NCBI GenBank assembly: GCA_944474755.1
Contig: OX104112.1
Coordinates: forward strand, 18,440,273-18,504,272
Direction of reading: 5' to 3'
From: Limnoperna fortunei
Lineage: Eukaryota > Mollusca > Bivalvia > Mytilida > Modiolidae
Length of the DNA: 64,000 nt
Both the position numbers and the translations under genes were made by a program. Of the stretch, positions 1 through 14,299 are shown in pieces. A model generated the notes under the pieces. The model saw only the letters and a program-made list of their open reading frames with translations, did not search any database and was not told the origin of the DNA. Numbering within the stretch: position 1 is the first letter of the stretch; every line of letters starts with the position of its first letter.

Positions 1-1235
1 TGCACAATTTATTAATATTTCATTAAGTTTAGAAAATGTTAATTTGAAAATCTCACGTGTATTGCAAAAATTCAATATTTTTGAAAGCTCTATTTATTGT
101 CGATCAGTTCACAGTTAGAAAGTGTTGAAAGGAAACCCGAAAAACAAATCGACATTGTATCACATGAAATGTACGTGACTGTATGCTAGTTCAAAATCTG
201 GGCGTGGCTTGGGTATATGATTTCATACATTTTACAGTGACGTCTAAGGAATCTGGACATCAAAATGGTTACATCGCGAAAAGGTACATTTTTTATGACT
301 ATAATTATTGTAAATCGTTGACACAAAGGAATATTCTTTTGCATGAAACTTGATTAAAACCACCACATAAGGCGACACGTGCTGGCCTCAGATCAATACT
401 TTGTATAAAATTTCTGTTTATCATTCTTAAATGAAGGCAAGAAACTAAAGTTTATCAAACGCACCCTTTGAGACACAAGAAGAAATATGTGAAATTACCT
501 AGAATTAAAATTTGTGTAAAACCATATGTTTTATTGAACACCTGTAGTAGACAGAACAGAATAACAAACTAATATACATTAAATTTACAACTTTAAAAAT
601 GTATAAACAACAGAATGACTGTAATCATCTCCATAGCGTGTTTAAGGATAAGTATAACATTTAAAAGACAAATAAAATGTTCGTTTCCAAAATTACATGT
701 CCCACAGATTTTGGACATCAAGAATTGATAATTGTAAGTTTATTGTTATTCGCATCATTTAATTGAAAACAAAGTTGTTAATTTCACTTATCATGTCAAT
801 TGCAGTATCCATAACTAAAGTAATTATTTATTGTATATTCAGCAAGGGCTTGTACATGTATTTTACACATTACGCTTAGTCTACGTGTGTAAATGATTAT
901 TCTTACATTCCAATAGTTTACCTCATGCATCAGATAGAAGAAAAAGTGTTCAATTAACACCTATTGTTAATAATTGACAACCTGTTCAAAGCAGATAATT
1001 AGTTAGTCAAAATTACAGGTTTACAACAAATTGTTAAATCGGTCTACGAACAAATGTCATAATAGATAATTTAGCCATAACACCAGACGAAATAAAAATA
1101 AATTACAAATACTTAAACTTGGAAAAGCGTTTTCGGCCGACTCAAATAGTCACCACATGTTAAAATTACAAGAGATACAATTGCAGGTCCATTATCTATT
1201 CCTTTGAATATGTCTCTATCTAAAATGTAATTTCC
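1..1235. other. AT-rich non-coding flank
   Basis: No open frame, RNA gene or clear repeat is visible. The sequence is AT-rich, without long homopolymers or tandem structure, and resembles ordinary intergenic or intronic DNA. Confidence 0.5.
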
Positions 1236-1800
1236 AGAAGATTAGAAGTCTGCTTCTGTTATCCCACTATTCAAAAAAGAGATAAGACTTGTGTTTCTAA
1301 TTGTAGATCAATATCGCTTTTGTCATGTGTGGGCAAAGTTTTTGAGATAAATTTCTTTAAATATTTGTTTAATCATTTCATTTCAAACAATCTAATACAT
1401 AAATTGCAATCTGGTTTTATACCAGACCACTTCACTGTTTATCAGCTTTTAGAAATTCATCACATAGTCGCTATGTCTTTAGAACAGCGTAATTTTATAT
1501 CTTTAGTTTTTTTTGCGATGTAACTAGAATACACTATTCTTTACTAACCTAGTCGCCAATTTTATGCGCATTTGCTTTATAAATCTCTGTATCAATGATA
1601 TGTAACAGTTGTTATTCTTTTCTTTTGTTCTGTTGTATCGATCTTCATTAAACTGACTCTTGTATTGTACTAAGTCGTCGTTATATGTTCTTTATATAAT
1701 TATTTTGTAATGGGAGAGGACTTTATATAATGTTGTGAATCTCGTGGCCAATCCCATTGCTTATTTGGAAATAATTATGTTTAAACTAACTAAACTAATT
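1236..1800 (+). pseudogene. Decayed LINE: reverse transcriptase fragment plus 3' tail
   Basis: The frame at 1320-1523 reads like the segment of a non-LTR retrotransposon reverse transcriptase just before catalytic motif A: GKVFE, then LQSGFIPDHFTVYQLLEIHH, then VFFAM where the family has VFCDI. About 80 bp upstream, after a frame change, a PVIPLFKKE-like stretch corresponds to the PVFKKGD motif of the same domain. No intact motif A or catalytic aspartates follow. The 3' part (about 1705-1800), ending in GTTTAAACTAACTAAACTAA, resembles the tail of the minus-strand LINE near 33180, so both belong to one family. Frameshifts and missing catalytic motifs mark it as a dead 5'-truncated copy. Confidence 0.72.
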
Positions 1801-4689
1801 AAATCTGCGCTACGTCCGTCTTTATGGGTGGTCCGCCATTTATGTATTTATTGATGTATGCTATTCCACCCATTCCCCAAAGTAGCTTATTGTGATTTTT
1901 ACCTAGCAATTAATATATCGTTTAACTTGTTTGGTCGATCTGGTGTCCCTATCTATACAGTAAATCTGGGGTCCTTGTCTATTCAGTAAATCTGGTGTCA
2001 TTGTCTATACAGTAAATCTGGCGTCACTGTATTTACAATAAATCTGGAGTCCTTGTCTATACAGTAAATCTGGTGTCCCTGTTTATACAGTAAATCTGGT
2101 GTCCCTGTTTATATAGTAAATCTGGTGTCACTGTCTATACAGTAAATCTGATGTCCCTGTCTTTACAATAAATATGGTGTCCGTCTATACACTAAATCTG
2201 GTTTCCCTGTTTATACAGTAAATCTGGTGTCCCTGTCTATACAGTAAATCTGGTTTCCTGTTTATACAGTAATTCCGGAATCCAAATATGCAGTAAATCT
2301 GGTTTCCTGTTTGTACAGTAAATCTTGTGTCCCTGTCTATACAGTAAATCTGGGGTCCCTGTTTAAACAGTAAATCTAGTATCCACTGTCTATACAGTAA
2401 ATCTGGTGTCCCTGTCTATACAGTAAATCTGGTGTATCTGTCTATACAGTAAATCTTGTATCCCCTGTCTGTACAGTAAATCTGATTTCCCTGTCTATAA
2501 GTAAATCTGGTGTCACTGTCTATACAGTAAATCTAGTGTCCACTGTCTGTTTAGTAAATCTGGTGTCCCTGTCTATGAAGTAAATCTGGTGTCACTGTCT
2601 ATACAGTAAATCTGGTGTCACTGTCTATACAGTAAGTCTGGTGTCACTGTCTAACAAGTAAATCTTGTGTTCACTGTCTGTACAGTAAATTTGGCATCCA
2701 CTGACTATACAGTAAATCTAGTGTCCACTGTCGGTACAGTAAATTTTGTGTCCAGTGTCTGTACAGTAAATCTGGTGTCCACTGTCTATGCAGCAAATGT
2801 GTTGCCCCGGTCTATATAGTAAATCTGGTGTCCACTGTCTATACAATAAATCTAGTGTCCCTGTCTATACAGTAAATCTTGTGTCAACTGTTTATACAGT
2901 AAATCTAGTGTCCATGGTCTATAAGTAAATCTGGTGTCCACTGTCTGTACAGCAAATCTAGTATCCACTGTCTGTATAGTAAATCTGGTGTCCACTGTCC
3001 GTACAAAAAATCTGGTGTCCACTGTCTATTCTGTAAATCTGGTGTCCACTGTCCGTACAATAAATCTGGTGTCCACTGTCTATTCTGTAAATCTTGTGTC
3101 CACTGTTTGCACAGAAAATCTAGTGTCCACTGTCTATATAGTAAATCTGGTGTCCACTGTCTGTAGAGTAAATCTGGTGTCCCTGTCTATACAGAAAATC
3201 TGATGTCCACTGTCTGTTCAGTAAATCTAGTATAGACTGTCTGTACAGTAAATCTGGTGTCCCTGTCTATAATTTTAATCTGGGGTCCCTGTTTATACAA
3301 TAAATCTAGTGTCCACGGTCTATACAGTAAATCTGGTGTCCACTGTCTGTACAGTAAATCTGGTGTCCACTGTCTGTACAGCAAATCTGGTGTCCACTGT
3401 CTGTACAGTAAATTTAGTATCCACTGTCCATACAGTAAATATGGTGTCCTCTGTCTGTACAGTAAATTGAGGGTCCACTGTCCATGCAGTAAATCTGGTG
3501 TCCACACTCTATACAGTAATTCTGGTGTCCTTGTCTATACAGTAAATCTGGTGTCAACTGTCTATTTAGGTAAATCTGGTGTCCGTGTCTATACACTAAA
3601 TCTAATGTCCTTGTTTATACAGTAAATCTGGTGTCCCTGTCTGGACAGTAAATCTTGTGTCCCTATCTATACAGTAAATTTGGGGTCCCTGTTTATACAG
3701 TAAATCTAGTGTCCACGGTCTATACAGTAAATCGGGTGTCACTGTCTATACAGTAAATCTGGTTTCCTGTTTACACAGTAATTCCGGAGTCCAAATATGC
3801 AGTAAATCTGGTTTCCAGTTTATACAGTAAATCTTGTGTCCCTGTCTATACAGTAAATCTGGGGTCCCTGTTTAAACAGTAAATCTAGTATCCACTGTCT
3901 ATACAGTAAATCTGGTGTCCCTGTCTATATTGTAAATCTGGAGTCCCTGTTTATAACAGTAAATCTAGTGTCATCGGTCTATACAGTAAATCTGGTGTCC
4001 CTGTCTATACAGTAAATCTGGTGTCTCTGTCTATACAGTAAATCTTGTGTCCCCTGTCTGTACAGTAAATCTGATTTCCCTGTCTATAAGTAAATGTGGT
4101 GTCACTGTCTATACAGTAAATCTAGTGTTCCTGTCTATACAGTAAATATAGTGTCCACGGTCTATACAGAAAATTTGGTGTCCCTGTCTATACAGTAAAT
4201 CTGGTGTCTTTATCTATAAGCAAATCTTGTGTCCCCTTGTCTGTACAGTAAATCTGATTTCCCTGTGTATAAGTAAATGTGGTGTCACTGTCTATACAGT
4301 AAATCTAGTGTCCACTGTCTGTTTAGTAAATCTGGTGTCCCTGTCTATGCAGTAAACCTACTGTCCACTGTCTATACAGTAAATCTGGTGTTCCTGTCTA
4401 TACAGTAAATCTGGTGTCACTGTCTATCAAGTAAATCTGGTGTTCACTGTCTGTACAGTAAATTTGGCATCCACTGACTATACAGTAAATCTAGTGTCCA
4501 CTGTCGGTACAGTAAAGTTTGTGTCCAGTGTCTGTACAGTAAATCTAGTGTCCACTGTCTATGCAGTAAATGTGTTGCCCCGGTCTATATAGTAAATATG
4601 GTGTCCACTGTCTATACAATAAATCTAGTGTCCCTGTCTATACAGTAAATCTTGTGTCAACTGTTTATACAGTAAATCTAGTGTCCATG

Positions 4690-6700
4690 GTCTATAAGTA
4701 AATCTGGTGTCCACTGTCTGTACAGCAAATCTAGTATCCACTGTCTGAATAGTAAATCTGGTGTCCACTGTCCGTACAATAAATCTGGTGTCCACTGTCT
4801 ATTCTGTAAATCTGGTGTCCACTGTGCGTACAATAAATCTGGTGTCCACTGTCTATTCTGTAAATCTTGTGTCCACTGTTTGCACAGAAAATCTAGTGTC
4901 CACTGTCTATATAGTAAATCTGGTGTCCACTGTCTGTAGAGTAAATCTGGTGTCCCTGTCTATGCAGAAAATCTGTTATCCACTGTCTGTACAGTAAATC
5001 TGGTGTCCCTGTCTATGCAGTAAATCTGGTGTCCACTATCTGTACAGTAAATCTGGTGTCCACTGTCTGTACAGTAAATTTGATATCCACTGACTATACA
5101 GTAAATCTGGTGTCCACTGTCTATTCAGGTAAATATGATGTCCGTGTCTATACACTAAATCTGCTGTCCTTGTTTATACAGTACATCTGGTGTCCCTGTC
5201 TGTACAGTAAATCTTGCGTCCCTGTCTTTACAGTAAATTTGGGGTCCCTGTCTATACAGAAAATCTGATGTCCACTGTCTGTTCAGTAAATCTGGTGTCC
5301 ACTGTCTATACAGTAATTCTGCTGTCCATGTCTATACAGTAAATCTGGTGTCCACTGTCTATACAGTAAATCTGGTGTCCTTGTCTATACAGTAAATCTG
5401 GTGTCCCTGTCTATTCAGGTAAATCTGGTGTCCGTGTCTATACAGTAAATCTGATGTCCTTGTTTATACAGTAAATCTGGTGTCCCAGCTGTCTGTACAG
5501 TAAATCTTGTGTCCACTGTCTATACAGTAAATCTGGTGTTCCTGTCTATACAGTAAATCTGGTGTCACTGTCTATGAAGTAAATTTGGTGTTCACTGTCT
5601 GTACAGTAAATTTGGTATCCACTGACTATACAGTAAATCTGGTGTCCACTGTCGGTACAGTAAATTTGGTGTCCAGTGTCTGTACAGTAAATCTGGTGTC
5701 CACTGTCTATGCAGTAAATGTGTTGGCCCGTCTATATAGTAAATCTGGTGTCCACTGTCTATACAGTAAATCTGGTGTCACTGTCTATACAATAAATCTA
5801 GTGTCCCTGTCTATACAGTAAATCTTGTGTCCACTGTTTATACAGTAAATCTAGTGTCCACTGTTTATACAGTAAATCTAGTGTCCATGGTCTAAAAGTA
5901 AATCTGGTGTCCTTGTCTATACAGTAAATCTGGAGTCCCTGTCTATACAGTAAATCTAGTGTCCTTGTTTATACAGTAAATTTGGAGGCCATGTATATGC
6001 AGGAAATCTGGTGTCCCTGTTTATACAGTAAATCTTGTGTCCTTGTCTATACAGTAAATCTTGTGTCAACTGTTTATACAGTAAATCTAGTGTCCATGGT
6101 CTATAAGTAAATCTGGTGTCCACTGTCTGTACAGCAAATCTAGTATCCACTGTCTGTATAGTAAATCTGGTGTCCACTGTCCGTACAATAAATCTGGGGT
6201 CCACTGTCTATTCTGTAAATCTGGTGTCCACTGTGCGTACAATAAATCTGGTGTCCACTGTCTATTCTGTAAATCTTGTGTCCACTGTTTGCACAGAAAA
6301 TCTAGTGTCCACTGTCTATATAGTAAATCTGGTGTCCACTGTCTGTAGAGTAAATCTGGTGTCCCTGTCTATGCAGAAAATCTGTTATCCACTGTCTGTA
6401 CAGTAAATCTGGTGTCCCTGTCTATGCAGTAAATCTGGTGTCCACTATCTGTACAGTAAATCTGGTGTCCACTGTCTGTACAGTAAATTTGATATCCACT
6501 GACTATACAGTAAATCTGGTGTCCACTGTCTATTCAGGTAAATATGATGTCCGTGTCTATACACTAAATCTGCTGTCCTTGTTTATACAGTACATCTGGT
6601 GTCCCTGTCTGTACAGTAAATCTTGCGTCCCTGTCTTTACAGTAAATTTGGGGTCCCTGTCTATACAGAAAATCTGATGTCCACTGTCTGTTCAGTAAAT
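4690..6700. repeat. Higher-order duplication in the array (offset 1409 bp)
   Basis: The block at about 4690-5290 recurs at about 6099-6700 with nearly all monomer variants in the same order; 5029-5268 and 6438-6677 translate identically, giving an offset of 1409 bp. Slightly downstream the offset falls to 1357 bp (ATGAAG at 5574 and 6931), a difference of 52 bp or exactly two monomers. A third copy of that part lies another 583 bp on (7514). A more diverged copy of the 4690 block lies at about 2918-3190. Confidence 0.88.
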
Positions 6701-9700
6701 CTGGTGTCCACTGTCTATACAGTAATTCTGCTGTCCTTGTCTATACAGTAAATCTGGTGTCAACTGTCTATTCAGGTAAATCTGGTGTCCGTGTCTATAC
6801 AGTAAATCTGATGTCCTTGTTTATACAGTAAATCTGGTGTCCCAGCTGTCTGTACAGTAAATCTTGTGTCCACTGTCTATACAGTAAATCTGGTGTTCCT
6901 GTCTATACAGTAAATCTGGTGTCACTGTCTATGAAGTAAATTTGGTGTTCACTGTCTGTACAGTAAATTTGGTATCCACTGACTATACAGTAAATCTGGT
7001 GTCCACTGTCGATACAGTAAATTTGGTGTCCAGTGTCTGTACAGTAAATCTGGTGTCCACTGTCTATGCAGTAAATGTGTTGGCCCGGTCTATATAGTAA
7101 ATCTGGTGTCCACTGTCTATACAGTAAATCTGGTGTCACTGTCTATACAATAAATCTAGTGTCCCTGTCTATACAGTAAATCTTGTGTCCACTGTTTATA
7201 CAGTAAATCTAGTGTCCATGGTATATAAGTAAATCTGGTGTCATTGTCTATACAGTAAATCTGGTGTCACTGTCTATACAGTAAATCTGGTGTCATTGTC
7301 TATACAGTAAATCTGGTGTCATTGTCTATATAGTAAATCTGGTGTCACTGTCTATACAATAAATCTAGTGTCCCTGTTTATACAGTAAATCTGATGTCCT
7401 TGTTTATACAGTAAATCTGGTGTCCCAGCTGTCTGTACAGTAAATCTTGTGTCCACTGTCTATACAGTAAATCTGGTGTTCCTGTCTATACAGTAAATCT
7501 GGTGTCACTGTCTATGAAGTAAATTTGGTGTTCACTGTCTGTACAGTAAATTTGGTATCCACTGACTATACAGTAAATCTGGTGTCCACTGTCGGTACAG
7601 TAAATTTGGTGTCCAGTGTCTGTACAGTAAATCTGGTGTCCACTGTCTATGCAGTAAATGTGTTGGCCCGGTCTATATAGTAAATCTGGTGTCCACTGTC
7701 TATACAGTAAATTAGGTGTCACTGTCTATACAATAAATCTAGTGTCCCTGTCTATACAGTAAATCTGGTGTCTCTGTCTATACAATAAATCTAGTGTCCT
7801 TGTCTATATAGTAAATCTGGTGTCCACTGTTTATACAGTAAATCTAGTGTCCATGGTCTAAAAGTAAATCTGGTGTCATTGTCTATACAGTAAATCTGGT
7901 GTCATTGTCTATACAGTAAATCTGGTGTCACTGTCTATACAATAAATCTAGTGTCCCTGTCTATATAGTAAATCTGGTGTCCACTGTTTATACAGTAAAT
8001 CTAGTGTCCATGGTCTAAAAGTAAATCTGGTGTCCTTGTCTATACAATAAATCTAGTGTCCCTGTCTATACAGTAAATCTTGTGTCCACTGTTTATACAG
8101 TAAATCTAGTGTCCATGGTCTATATAGTAAATCTGGTGTCCACTGTCTATACAGTAAATCTGGTGTCATTGTCTATACAATAAATCTAGTGTCCCTGTCT
8201 ATACAGTAAATCTTGTGTCCACTGTTTATACAGTAAATCTAGTGTCCATGGTCTAAAAGTAAATCTGGTGTCCTTGTCTATACAGTAAATCTGGTGTCCA
8301 TGTCTATACAGTAAATCTGGTGTCCATGTCTATACAGTAAATCTGGTGTCCATGTCTATACAGTAAATCTGGTGTCCCTGTCTATACAGTAAATCTGGTG
8401 TCATTGTCTATACAGTAAATCTGGTGTCATTGTCTATACAGTAAATCTGGTGTCCCTGTCTATACAGTACATCTGGTGTCATTGTCTATACAGTAAATCT
8501 GGTGTCATTGTCTATACAGTAAATCTGGTGTCTCTGTCTATACAGTAAATCTGGTGTCCCTCTCTATACAGTAAATCTGGTGTCTCTGTCTATACAGTAA
8601 ATCTGGTGCCCCTCTCTATACAGTAAATCTGGTGTCTCTGTCTATACAGTAAATCTGGTGTCCCTCTCTATACAGTAAATCTGGTGTCTCTGTCTATACA
8701 GTAAATCTGGTGTCCCTCTCTATACAGTAAATCTGGTGTCACTGTCTATACAGTAAATCTGGTGTCACTGTCTATACAGTAAATCTGGTGTCATTGTCTA
8801 TACAGTAAATCTGGTGTCATTGTCTATACAGTAAATCTGGTGTCATTGTCTATACAGTAAATCTGGTGTCATTGTCTATACAGTAAATCTGGTGTCTCTG
8901 TCTATACAGTAAATCTGTTGTCCATGTCTATACAGTAAATTTGGTGTCCCTCTCTATACAGTAAATCTGGTGTCACTGTCTATACAGTAAATCTGGTGTC
9001 ACTGTCTATACAGTAAATCTGGTGTCATTGTCTATACAGTAAATCTGGTGTCATTGTCTATACAGTAAATCTGGTGTCATTGTCAATACAGTAAATCTGG
9101 TGTCTCTGTCTATACAGTAAATCTGTTGTCCATGTCTATACAGTAAATCTGGTGTCCCTCTCTATACAGTAAATCTGGTGTCACTGTCTATACAGTAAAT
9201 CTGGTGTCATTGTCTATACAGTAAATCTGGTGTCATTGTCTATACAGTAAATCTGGTGTCTCTGTCTATACAGTAAATCTGGTGTCCCTCTCTATACAGT
9301 AAATCTGGTGTCTCTGTCTATACAGTAAATCTGGTGCCCCTCTCTATACAGTAAATCTGGTGTCTCTGTCTATACAGTAAATCTGGTGTCCCTCTCTATA
9401 CAGTAAATCTGGTGTCTCTGTCTATACAGTAAATCTGGTGTCATTGTCTATACAGTAAATCTGGTGTCTCTGTCTATACAGTAAATCTGGTGTCCCTCTC
9501 TATACAGTAAATCTGGTGTCTCTGTCTATACAGTAAATCTGGTGTCATTGTCTATACAGTAAATCTGGTGCCCCTCTCTATACAGTAAATCTGGTGTCTC
9601 TGTCTATACAGTAAATCTGGTGTCTCTGTCTATACAGTAAATCTGGTGTCCCTCTCTATACAGTAAATCTGGTGTCTCTGTCTATACAGTAAATCTGGTG

Positions 9701-10220
9701 TCATTGTCTATACAGTAAATCTGGTGCCCCTCTCTATACAGTAAATCTGGTGTCTCTGTCTATACAGTAAATCTGGTGTCCCTCTCTATACAGTAAATCT
9801 GGTGTCTCTGTCTATACAGTAAATCTGGTGTCTCTGTCTATACAGTAAATCTGGTGTCCCTCTCTATACAGTAAATCTGGTGTCTCTGTCTATACAGTAA
9901 ATCTGGTGTCATTGTCTATACAGTAAATCTGGTGCCCCTCTCTATACAGTAAATCTGGTGTCTCTGTCTATACAGTAAATCTGGTGTCCCTCTCTATACA
10001 GTAAATCTGGTGTCTCTGTCTATACAGTAAATCTGGTGTCCCTCTCTATACAGTAACTCTGGTGTCCCTCTCTATACAGTAAATCTGGTGTCCCTCTCTA
10101 TACAGTAAATCTGGTGTCCACTGTCTGTACAGTAAATCTGGTGTCATTGTCTATACAGTAAATCTGGTGTCCCTCTCTATACAGTAAATCTGGTGTCTCT
10201 GTCTATACAGTAAATCTGGT

Positions 10221-12100
10221 GCCCCTGTCTATACAGTAAATCTGGTGTCCAAGTCTATACAGTAAATCTGGTGTCCATGTCTATACAGTAAACCTGGTGT
10301 CCCTGTCTATACAGTAAATCTGGTGTCCATGTCTATACAGTAAATCTGGTGTCCAAGTCTATACAGTAAATCTGGTGTCCATGTCTATACAGTAAATCTG
10401 GTGTCCATGTCTATACAGTAAATCTGGTGTCCATGTCTATACAGTAAATCTGGTGTCCATGTCTATACAGTAAACCTGGTGTCCCTGTCTATACAGTAAA
10501 TCTGGTGTCCATGTCTATACAGTAAATCTGGTGTCCAAGTCTATACAGTAAATCTGGTGTCCATGTCTATACAGTAAATCTGGTGTCCATGTCTATACAG
10601 TAAACCTGGTGTCCCTGTCTATACAGTAAATCTGGTGTCCATGTCTATACAGTAAACCTGGTGTCCCTGTCTATACAGTAAATCTGGTGTCATTGTCTAT
10701 ACAGTAAATCTGGTGTCCCTCTCTACACAGTAAATCTGGTGTCTCTGTCTATACAGTAAATCTGGTGCCCCTGTCTATACAGTAAATCTGGTGTCCAAGT
10801 CTATACAGTAAATCTGGTGTCCATGTCTATACAGTAAACCTGGTGTCCCTGTCTATACAGTAAATCTGGTGTCCATGTCTATACAGTAAATCTGGTGTCC
10901 AAGTCTATACAGTAAATCTGGTGTCCATGTCTATACAGTAAATCTGGTGTCCCTCTCTATACAGTAAATCTGGTGTCTCTGTCTATACAGTAAATCTGGT
11001 GTCCCTCCCTATACAGTAAATCTGGTGTCTCTGTCTATACAGTAAATCTGGTGTCTCTGTCTATACAGTAAATCTGGTGTCCCTCTCTATACAGTAAATC
11101 TGGTGTCTCTGTCTATACAGTAAATCTGGTGTCATTGTCTATACAGTAAATCTGGTGCCCCTCTCTATACAGTAAATCTGGTGTCTCTGTCTATACAGTA
11201 AATCTGGTGTCCCTCTCTATACAGTAAATCTGGTGTCTCTGTCTATACAGTAAATCTGGTGTCCCTCTCTATACAGTAAATCTGGTGTCCCTCTCTATAC
11301 AGTAAATCTGGTGTCCCTCTCTATACAGTAAATCTGGTGTCCACTGTCTATACAGTAAATCTGGTGTCATTGTCTATACAGTAAATCTGGTGTCCCTCTC
11401 TATACAGTAAATCTGGTGTCCAAGTCTATACAGTAAATCTGGTGTCCATGTCTATACAGTAAACCTGGTGTCCCTGTCTATACAGTAAATCTGGTGTCCA
11501 TGTCTATACAGTAAATCTGGTGTCCAAGTCTATACAGTAAATCTGGTGTCCATGTCTATACAGTAAACCTGGTGTCCCTGTCTATACAGTAAATCTGGTG
11601 TCCATGTCTATACAGTAAATCTGGTGTCCAAGTCTATACAGTAAATCTGGTGTCCATGTCTATACAGTAAATCTGGTGTCCATGTCTATACAGTAAATCT
11701 GGTGTCCATGTCTATACAGTAAATCTGGTGTCCATGTCTATACAGTAAACCTGGTGTCCCTGTCTATACAGTAAATCTGGTGTCCATGTCTATACAGTAA
11801 ATCTGGTGTCCAAGTCTATACAGTAAATCTGGTGTCCATGTCTATACAGTAAATCTGGTGTCCATGTCTATACAGTAAACCTGGTGTCCCTGTCTATACA
11901 GTAAATCTGGTGTCCATGTCTATACAGTAAACCTGGTGTCCCTGTCTATACAGTAAATCTGGTGTCATTGTCTATACAGTAAATCTGGTGTCCCTCTCTA
12001 TACAGTAAATCTGGTGTCTCTGTCTATACAGTAAATCTGGTGCCCCTGTCTATACAGTAAATCTGGTGTCCAAGTCTATACAGTAAATCTGGTGTCCATG
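10221..12100. repeat. Higher-order duplication in the homogeneous half (offsets 546 and 1275 bp)
   Basis: Ordered runs of monomer variants (CAAG, CATG, and CCTG preceded by the AAACCTGG variant) recur as blocks. The rare GCCCCTG monomer occurs at 10221, 10767 and 12042, spacings of 546 bp (21 monomers) and 1275 bp (about 49). The run of four CATG monomers after CAAG at 10352 recurs at 11627, again 1275 bp away. Shorter periods of 156 and 208 bp (6 and 8 monomers) occur at 9568-9932. Confidence 0.85.
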
Positions 12101-14142
12101 TCTATACAGTAAACCTGGTGTCCATGTCTATACAGTAAATCTGGTGTCCACTGTCTATACAGTAAATCTGCTGTCACTGTCTATACAGTAAATCTGGTGT
12201 CATTGTCTATACAGTAAATCTGGTGTCCCTCTCTATACAGTAAATCTGGTGTCCATGTCTATACAGTAAATCTGGTGTCCTTGTCTATACAGTAAACCTG
12301 GTGTCCTTGTCTATACAGTAAACCTGGTGTCCCTCTCTATACAGTAAATCTGGTGTCCCTGTCTATACAGTAAATCTGGTGTCCCTGTCTATACAGTAAA
12401 TCTGGTGTCATTGTCTATACAGTAAATCTGGTGTCATTGTCTATACAGTAAACCTGGTGTCCCTCTCTATACAGTAAATCTGGTGTCCCTGTCTATACAG
12501 TAAATCTGGTGTCCATGTCTATACAGTAAATCTGGTGTCCATGTCTATACAGTAAATCTGGTGTCCTTGTCTATACAGTAAATCTGGTGTCCATGTCTAT
12601 ACAGTAAATCTGGTGTCATTGTCTATACAGTAAATCTGGTGTCCACTGTCTATACAGTAAATCTTGTGTCATTGTCTATACAGTAAATCTGGTGTCCTTG
12701 TCTATACAGTAAATCTGGTGTCCTTGTCTATACAGTAAATCTGGTGTCATTGTCTATACAGAAAATCTGGTGCCCCTCTCTATACAGTAAATCTGGTGTC
12801 CTTGTCTATACAGTAAATCTGGTGTCCACTGTCTATACAGTAAATCTTGTGTCATTGTCTATACAGTAAATCTGGTGTCCACTGTCTATACAGTAAATCT
12901 GGTGTCCTTGTCTATACAGTAAATCTGGTGTCCTTGTCTATACAGTAAATCTGGTGTCCATGTCTATACAGTAAATCTGGTGTCCTTGTCTATATAGTAA
13001 ATCTGGTGTCATTGTCTATACAGTAAATCTGGTGTCATTGTCTATACAGTAAATCTGGTGCCCCTCTCTATACAGTAAATCTGGTGTCCTTGTCTATACA
13101 GTAAATCTGGTGTCCCTGTCTATACAGTAAACCTGGTGTCCTTGTCTATACAGTAAATCTGGTGTCATTGTCTATACAGTAAATCTGGTGTCCCTCTCTA
13201 TACAGTAAATCTGGTGTCACTGTCTATACAGTAAATCTGGTGTCATTGTCTATACAGTAAATCTGGTGTCATTGTCTATACAGTAAATCTGGTGTCCCTC
13301 TCTATACAGTAAATCTGGTGTCCCTCTCTATACAGTAAATCTGGTGTCCCTCTCTATACAGTAAATCTGGAGTCCCTGTCTATACAGTAAATCTGGTGTC
13401 ATTGTCTATACAGTAAATCTGGTGTCCTTGTCTATACAGTAAATCTGGTGTCCCTCTCTATACAGTAAATCTGGTGTCCCTCTCTATACAGTAAATCTGG
13501 TGTCCCTCTCTATACAGTAAATCTGGAGTCCCTGTCTATACAGTAAATCTGGTGTCATTGTCTATACAGTAAATCTGGTGTCCTTGTCTATACAGTAAAT
13601 CTGGTGTCATTGTCTATACAGTAAATCTGGTGTCATTGTCTATACAGTAAATCTGGTGTCCCTCTCTATACAGTAAATCTGGTGTCCCTCTCTATACAGT
13701 AAATCTGGTGTCCCTCTCTATACAGTAAATCTGGAGTCCCTGTCTATACAGAAAATCTGGTGTCACTGTCTATACAGTAAATCTGGTGTCATTGTCTATA
13801 CAGTAAATCTGGTGTCCCTCTCAATACAGTAAATCTGGTGTCCCTCTCTATACAGTAAATCTGGTGTCCCTCTCTATACAGTAAATCTGGAGTCCCTGTC
13901 TATACAGTAAATCTGGTGTCATTGTCTATACAGTAAATCAGCTGTCCCTGTCTATACAGTAAATCTGGTGTCATTGTCTATACAGTAAATCTGGTGTCCA
14001 CTGTCTATACAGTAAATCTGGTGTCATTGTCTATACAGTAAATCTGGTGTCCTTGTCTATACAGTAAATCTGGTGTCCTTGTCTATACAGTAAACCTGGT
14101 GTCCCTCTCTATACAGTAAACCTGGTGTCCTTGTTAATAAAG

Positions 14143-14298
14143 TAAATCTGGAGTCCCTGTCTATACAGTAAATCTAGTGTCCTTGTTTATACAGTAAATT
14201 TGGAGGCCCTGTATATGCAGGAAATCTGGTGTCCCTGTTTATACAGTAAATCTTGTGTCCTTGTCTATGCAATAAATCTTGTGTCCCTGTCGAAAGCA
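14143..14298. repeat. Array 3' edge, a copy of an internal block 8.2 kb upstream
   Basis: The last diverged monomers, including the diagnostic TTTGGAGGCC and TATATGCAGGAAATCTGG variants, match 5928-6065 almost base for base at an offset of about 8218 bp. The array end is therefore a duplicate of an internal segment. Confidence 0.85.
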
Positions 14299-14299
14299 A

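Noticed and set aside
2934..7722. Repetitive open frames (LVSTVYTVN-type 9-residue repeats) on both strands
   Set aside because: They arise from 27-bp satellite units that keep frame, occur on both strands and stop wherever 26-bp units begin. No start, splice or composition signal supports a protein.
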